Shown here: one piece after another, positions 6,331 to 7,718 of the stretch
Numbering within the stretch: the stretch's first letter is position 1
How the letters are laid out: each line of letters opens with the position of its first letter
Assembly (NCBI GenBank): GCA_019752775.1
Contig: JAIELU010000100.1
Coordinates: 1 to 7,718 of the forward strand
DNA: 7,718 nucleotides
Origin: Campylobacterales bacterium
GTDB taxonomy: Bacteria > Campylobacterota > Campylobacteria > Campylobacterales > Arcobacteraceae
Direction: 5' to 3'
Position numbers and translations under genes: made by a program
The notes under the pieces: generated by a model
What the model was told of the DNA's origin: nothing
Seen by the model: the letters and a program-made list of their open reading frames with translations, nothing else
The model's database searches: none

Positions 6331-7666
6331 ATTGACAAGCTAATCCATAAATGGGATCAACTTTATATGTTCCTAAATCATTACCTTTTTTATCCATTAC
6401 ATGAACAGCACAAGCAATACAAGGATCAAAACTATGGATTATTCTAATAATTTCTAAAGGCTGTGAAATATCAGCAACTTTAAGCCCTACTAAACTCGCT
6501 TCATAAGGTCCTAGTTGTCCTTTTGAATCAATAGGTCCTGCATTCCAAGTTGATGGAACAACAGCTTGATAGTTTTCAACTACTCCATTTTTTATTCTAA
6601 TCCAATGAGACAACATTCCTCTTGGAACATCTCCTATGAATCTTCCTCTATACTCTTTATCTTTATCTATTTTATAAGAAGTGTAAGTATCTTGGTTAAC
6701 TTTTAAATTTTCAATCAATGTATAAAAAGCTTCTAATCCGTATTTTGCAATTGCCTTTGCTTGAATCATTCTAGCAGCAGTTCTTCCAAGAGCTGTAAAT
6801 AGTGCAGATTTAGGAAGCCCGGTTTTTTCTAAGAACTCATCAACTAGTGGAACTATTTTTTTATTTCCTTTTGCATAAGCAATTAAAATACAAGCAAGGG
6901 GTCCTACTTCCATAGCTTTTCCATCATATCTTGGTGATTTAATCCAAGAGTATTTTCCTTTTTCATCAACTACTTTTGAATGAACTTTTTCACCATGAGA
7001 TCCTATTGTATCCATATCTTTAAGACCTGTATATTTAGGATTTGTTTTACCTTCATACGGATGTAAAGGTTCATCATTTTCATACCATGAATGTGTTGCT
7101 TCTTCTGTAATTAAATCTTCATTTATCTCAAATACTTTTGATAAATCTCCATTCATTATAAATCCTGAGTTAAATAAAAATTCACTCTCATTTAACTGCA
7201 TCTCTTCATGTGCCATAAAATTCATAACACCTGCTTGTTGTGTAACAGAGGGTTCATCTTTAAAAACACTCGCTGCCATTAAAACATCAGCTTGATAAGC
7301 TTCATTTACAAACTCAGCACCTTTTTTAAATAATGTTAGGAATTCTCCCATTCTTGAAGGATCCATTAAATCCATGATACAAGTAACTCCACCAACAGTT
7401 AAACTTTGAGGATGTGGTTGTTTTCCTCCAAATAAAGCCATAAGTTTTGCTAAGTCTCGTTGAATTTCTAAAGCTTTTAAATAATGAGATAAAAGTATTA
7501 AATTTTGCTCAGCAGAAAATCTATAAGTTTTATGTCCCCAATAAGCATTTGCAAAAGGTCCTAATTGTCCTCTTTGCACAAATTCTTTTACTCTGTTTTT
7601 TACTTTTTTAAAGACATACGGGCTTCCACACAACGATTTAGAACCTTCTCCGAACATTTGGGACAA
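6329..7666 (-). CDS. hydB: HydB, [NiFe]-hydrogenase large subunit, lacking its N-terminus (probable pseudogene or assembly break)
   Basis: The protein is the catalytic subunit of the group 1 (1b-like) uptake hydrogenase of Campylobacterota. Clear family motifs are RGQLGPFANAYWGH (32-45), GGKQPHPQS (80-88), VPSTWNAGP near the C-terminal third, and the Ni-ligand motif DPCIACAVH (414-422), with Cys416 and Cys419 as ligands. The 23 residues after His422 are the peptide that HydD would remove. Family members are about 570-580 residues, but this frame gives 445, and convincing homology begins only near residue 15 (SPYVFKK). About 145 N-terminal residues are missing, including the RGxE region and the first CxxC motif that supplies the other two Ni ligands. 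The listed start is a TTG without a Shine-Dalgarno sequence; a TGA lies two codons upstream, so the frame cannot extend. As it stands it cannot form an active site. The rest shows no frameshift or internal stop, so any loss is recent or artificial. Confidence 0.85.
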   Translation of the reverse strand: MSQMFGEGSKSLCGSPYVFKKVKNRVKEFVQRGQLGPFANAYWGHKTYRFSAEQNLILLSHYLKALEIQRDLAKLMALFGGKQPHPQSLTVGGVTCIMDLMDPSRMGEFLTLFKKGAEFVNEAYQADVLMAASVFKDEPSVTQQAGVMNFMAHEEMQLNESEFLFNSGFIMNGDLSKVFEINEDLITEEATHSWYENDEPLHPYEGKTNPKYTGLKDMDTIGSHGEKVHSKVVDEKGKYSWIKSPRYDGKAMEVGPLACILIAYAKGNKKIVPLVDEFLEKTGLPKSALFTALGRTAARMIQAKAIAKYGLEAFYTLIENLKVNQDTYTSYKIDKDKEYRGRFIGDVPRGMLSHWIRIKNGVVENYQAVVPSTWNAGPIDSKGQLGPYEASLVGLKVADISQPLEIIRIIHSFDPCIACAVHVMDKKGNDLGTYKVDPIYGLACQ

Positions 7667-7718
7667 TAATCATGAGTTAATTCTGCCTCAGAATTTTCTT
7701 GAAGATATTTTGCAACAT
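7600..7718 (-). CDS. C-terminal tail of a PAS/response-regulator type signalling protein (partial, fused to hydB)
   Basis: Read in a frame different from hydB, the edge gives 38 codons ending at TAA 7602-7600. The first 26, with VAKYLQENSEAEL then THDYCPKCSEKVL, match a tail common in bacterial response regulators, PAS histidine kinases and GGDEF proteins, where a CxxCKKIRDDxGYW segment precedes YLxExSxAxFTHGICPxCxxKLY. Cys18 and Cys21 of the fragment would be the second CxxC of that small module. After about codon 27 the reading (NRCVEARMSLKK) no longer looks like the family and is probably hydB DNA read out of frame, so the true end of this gene is lost. The fragment enters from beyond the window and overlaps the start of the truncated hydB. 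Family assignment is from a remembered motif over few residues, hence moderate confidence. Confidence 0.5.
   Translation of the reverse strand, partial: VAKYLQENSEAELTHDYCPKCSEKVLNRCVEARMSLKK
7618..7642. other. Probable fusion junction between a regulator gene tail and hydB
   Basis: Family-like residues of the signalling-protein tail end near 7639, and those of HydB begin near 7624-7618. The joint must lie in between. This short stretch is visibly more GC-rich (GGAAGCCCG on the minus strand) than either side. No terminal inverted repeats or target-site duplication can be seen, because one flank leaves the window after 80 bases. Deletion, rearrangement and chimeric assembly all remain possible. 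Confidence 0.5.

Noticed and set aside
7664..7666. TTG as a genuine start of a naturally short HydB
   Set aside because: There is no Shine-Dalgarno sequence, the first 14 residues do not resemble HydB, and a large subunit without the N-terminal CxxC motif cannot bind the NiFe centre.

Overview
The window looks like part of a Campylobacterota (epsilonproteobacterial) chromosome, most likely an Arcobacter-type organism. This rests on its very low GC content, its AT-rich codon use and the protein sequences. Every gene I can support lies on the minus strand, so the order of expression runs from high to low coordinates. I see no tRNA, rRNA, CRISPR array, insertion sequence or plus-strand gene, and no gene-free stretch longer than about 100 bases.

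Region 1 (about 7718 down to 3478) is the downstream half of a membrane-bound uptake [NiFe]-hydrogenase operon. It holds hydB (catalytic large subunit, without its N-terminus), hydC (cytochrome b anchor), hydD (maturation endopeptidase) and hydE (a hydrogenase accessory protein that I read as a degenerate HypF paralogue). The genes are tightly packed: a Shine-Dalgarno sequence overlaps the hydB stop, and hydC/hydD and hydD/hydE overlap. The intact system would oxidise H2 at the periplasmic face and pass electrons through HydC to menaquinone. HydD would trim the HydB C-terminus after nickel insertion.

Region 2 (3477 to 3387) is the only real intergenic gap. It holds an AT-only inverted repeat at the end of hydE, a good -10 box and a second small inverted repeat near the predicted transcription start.

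Region 3 (3386 to 1) holds a DUF389/TIGR00341 membrane protein with what looks like a dead lipid-kinase-like N-terminal domain, then a ferritin-like/VIT1 (MbfA-type) metal transporter, then the 5' part of hypF. HypF is the carbamoyltransferase that starts synthesis of the cyanide ligands of the NiFe site. Two membrane proteins, one a probable Fe/Mn transporter, are thus placed between the hydrogenase operon and a core maturation gene, with hypF starting directly after the transporter stop codon.

The most striking point is at the right edge. The hydB frame is closed by an in-frame stop just upstream and lacks about 145 N-terminal residues, including the first CxxC nickel-ligand motif. The sequence joined to it reads, in another frame, as the C-terminal tail of a PAS/response-regulator type signalling protein. 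This is either a deletion or rearrangement that fused two loci, or an assembly chimera.
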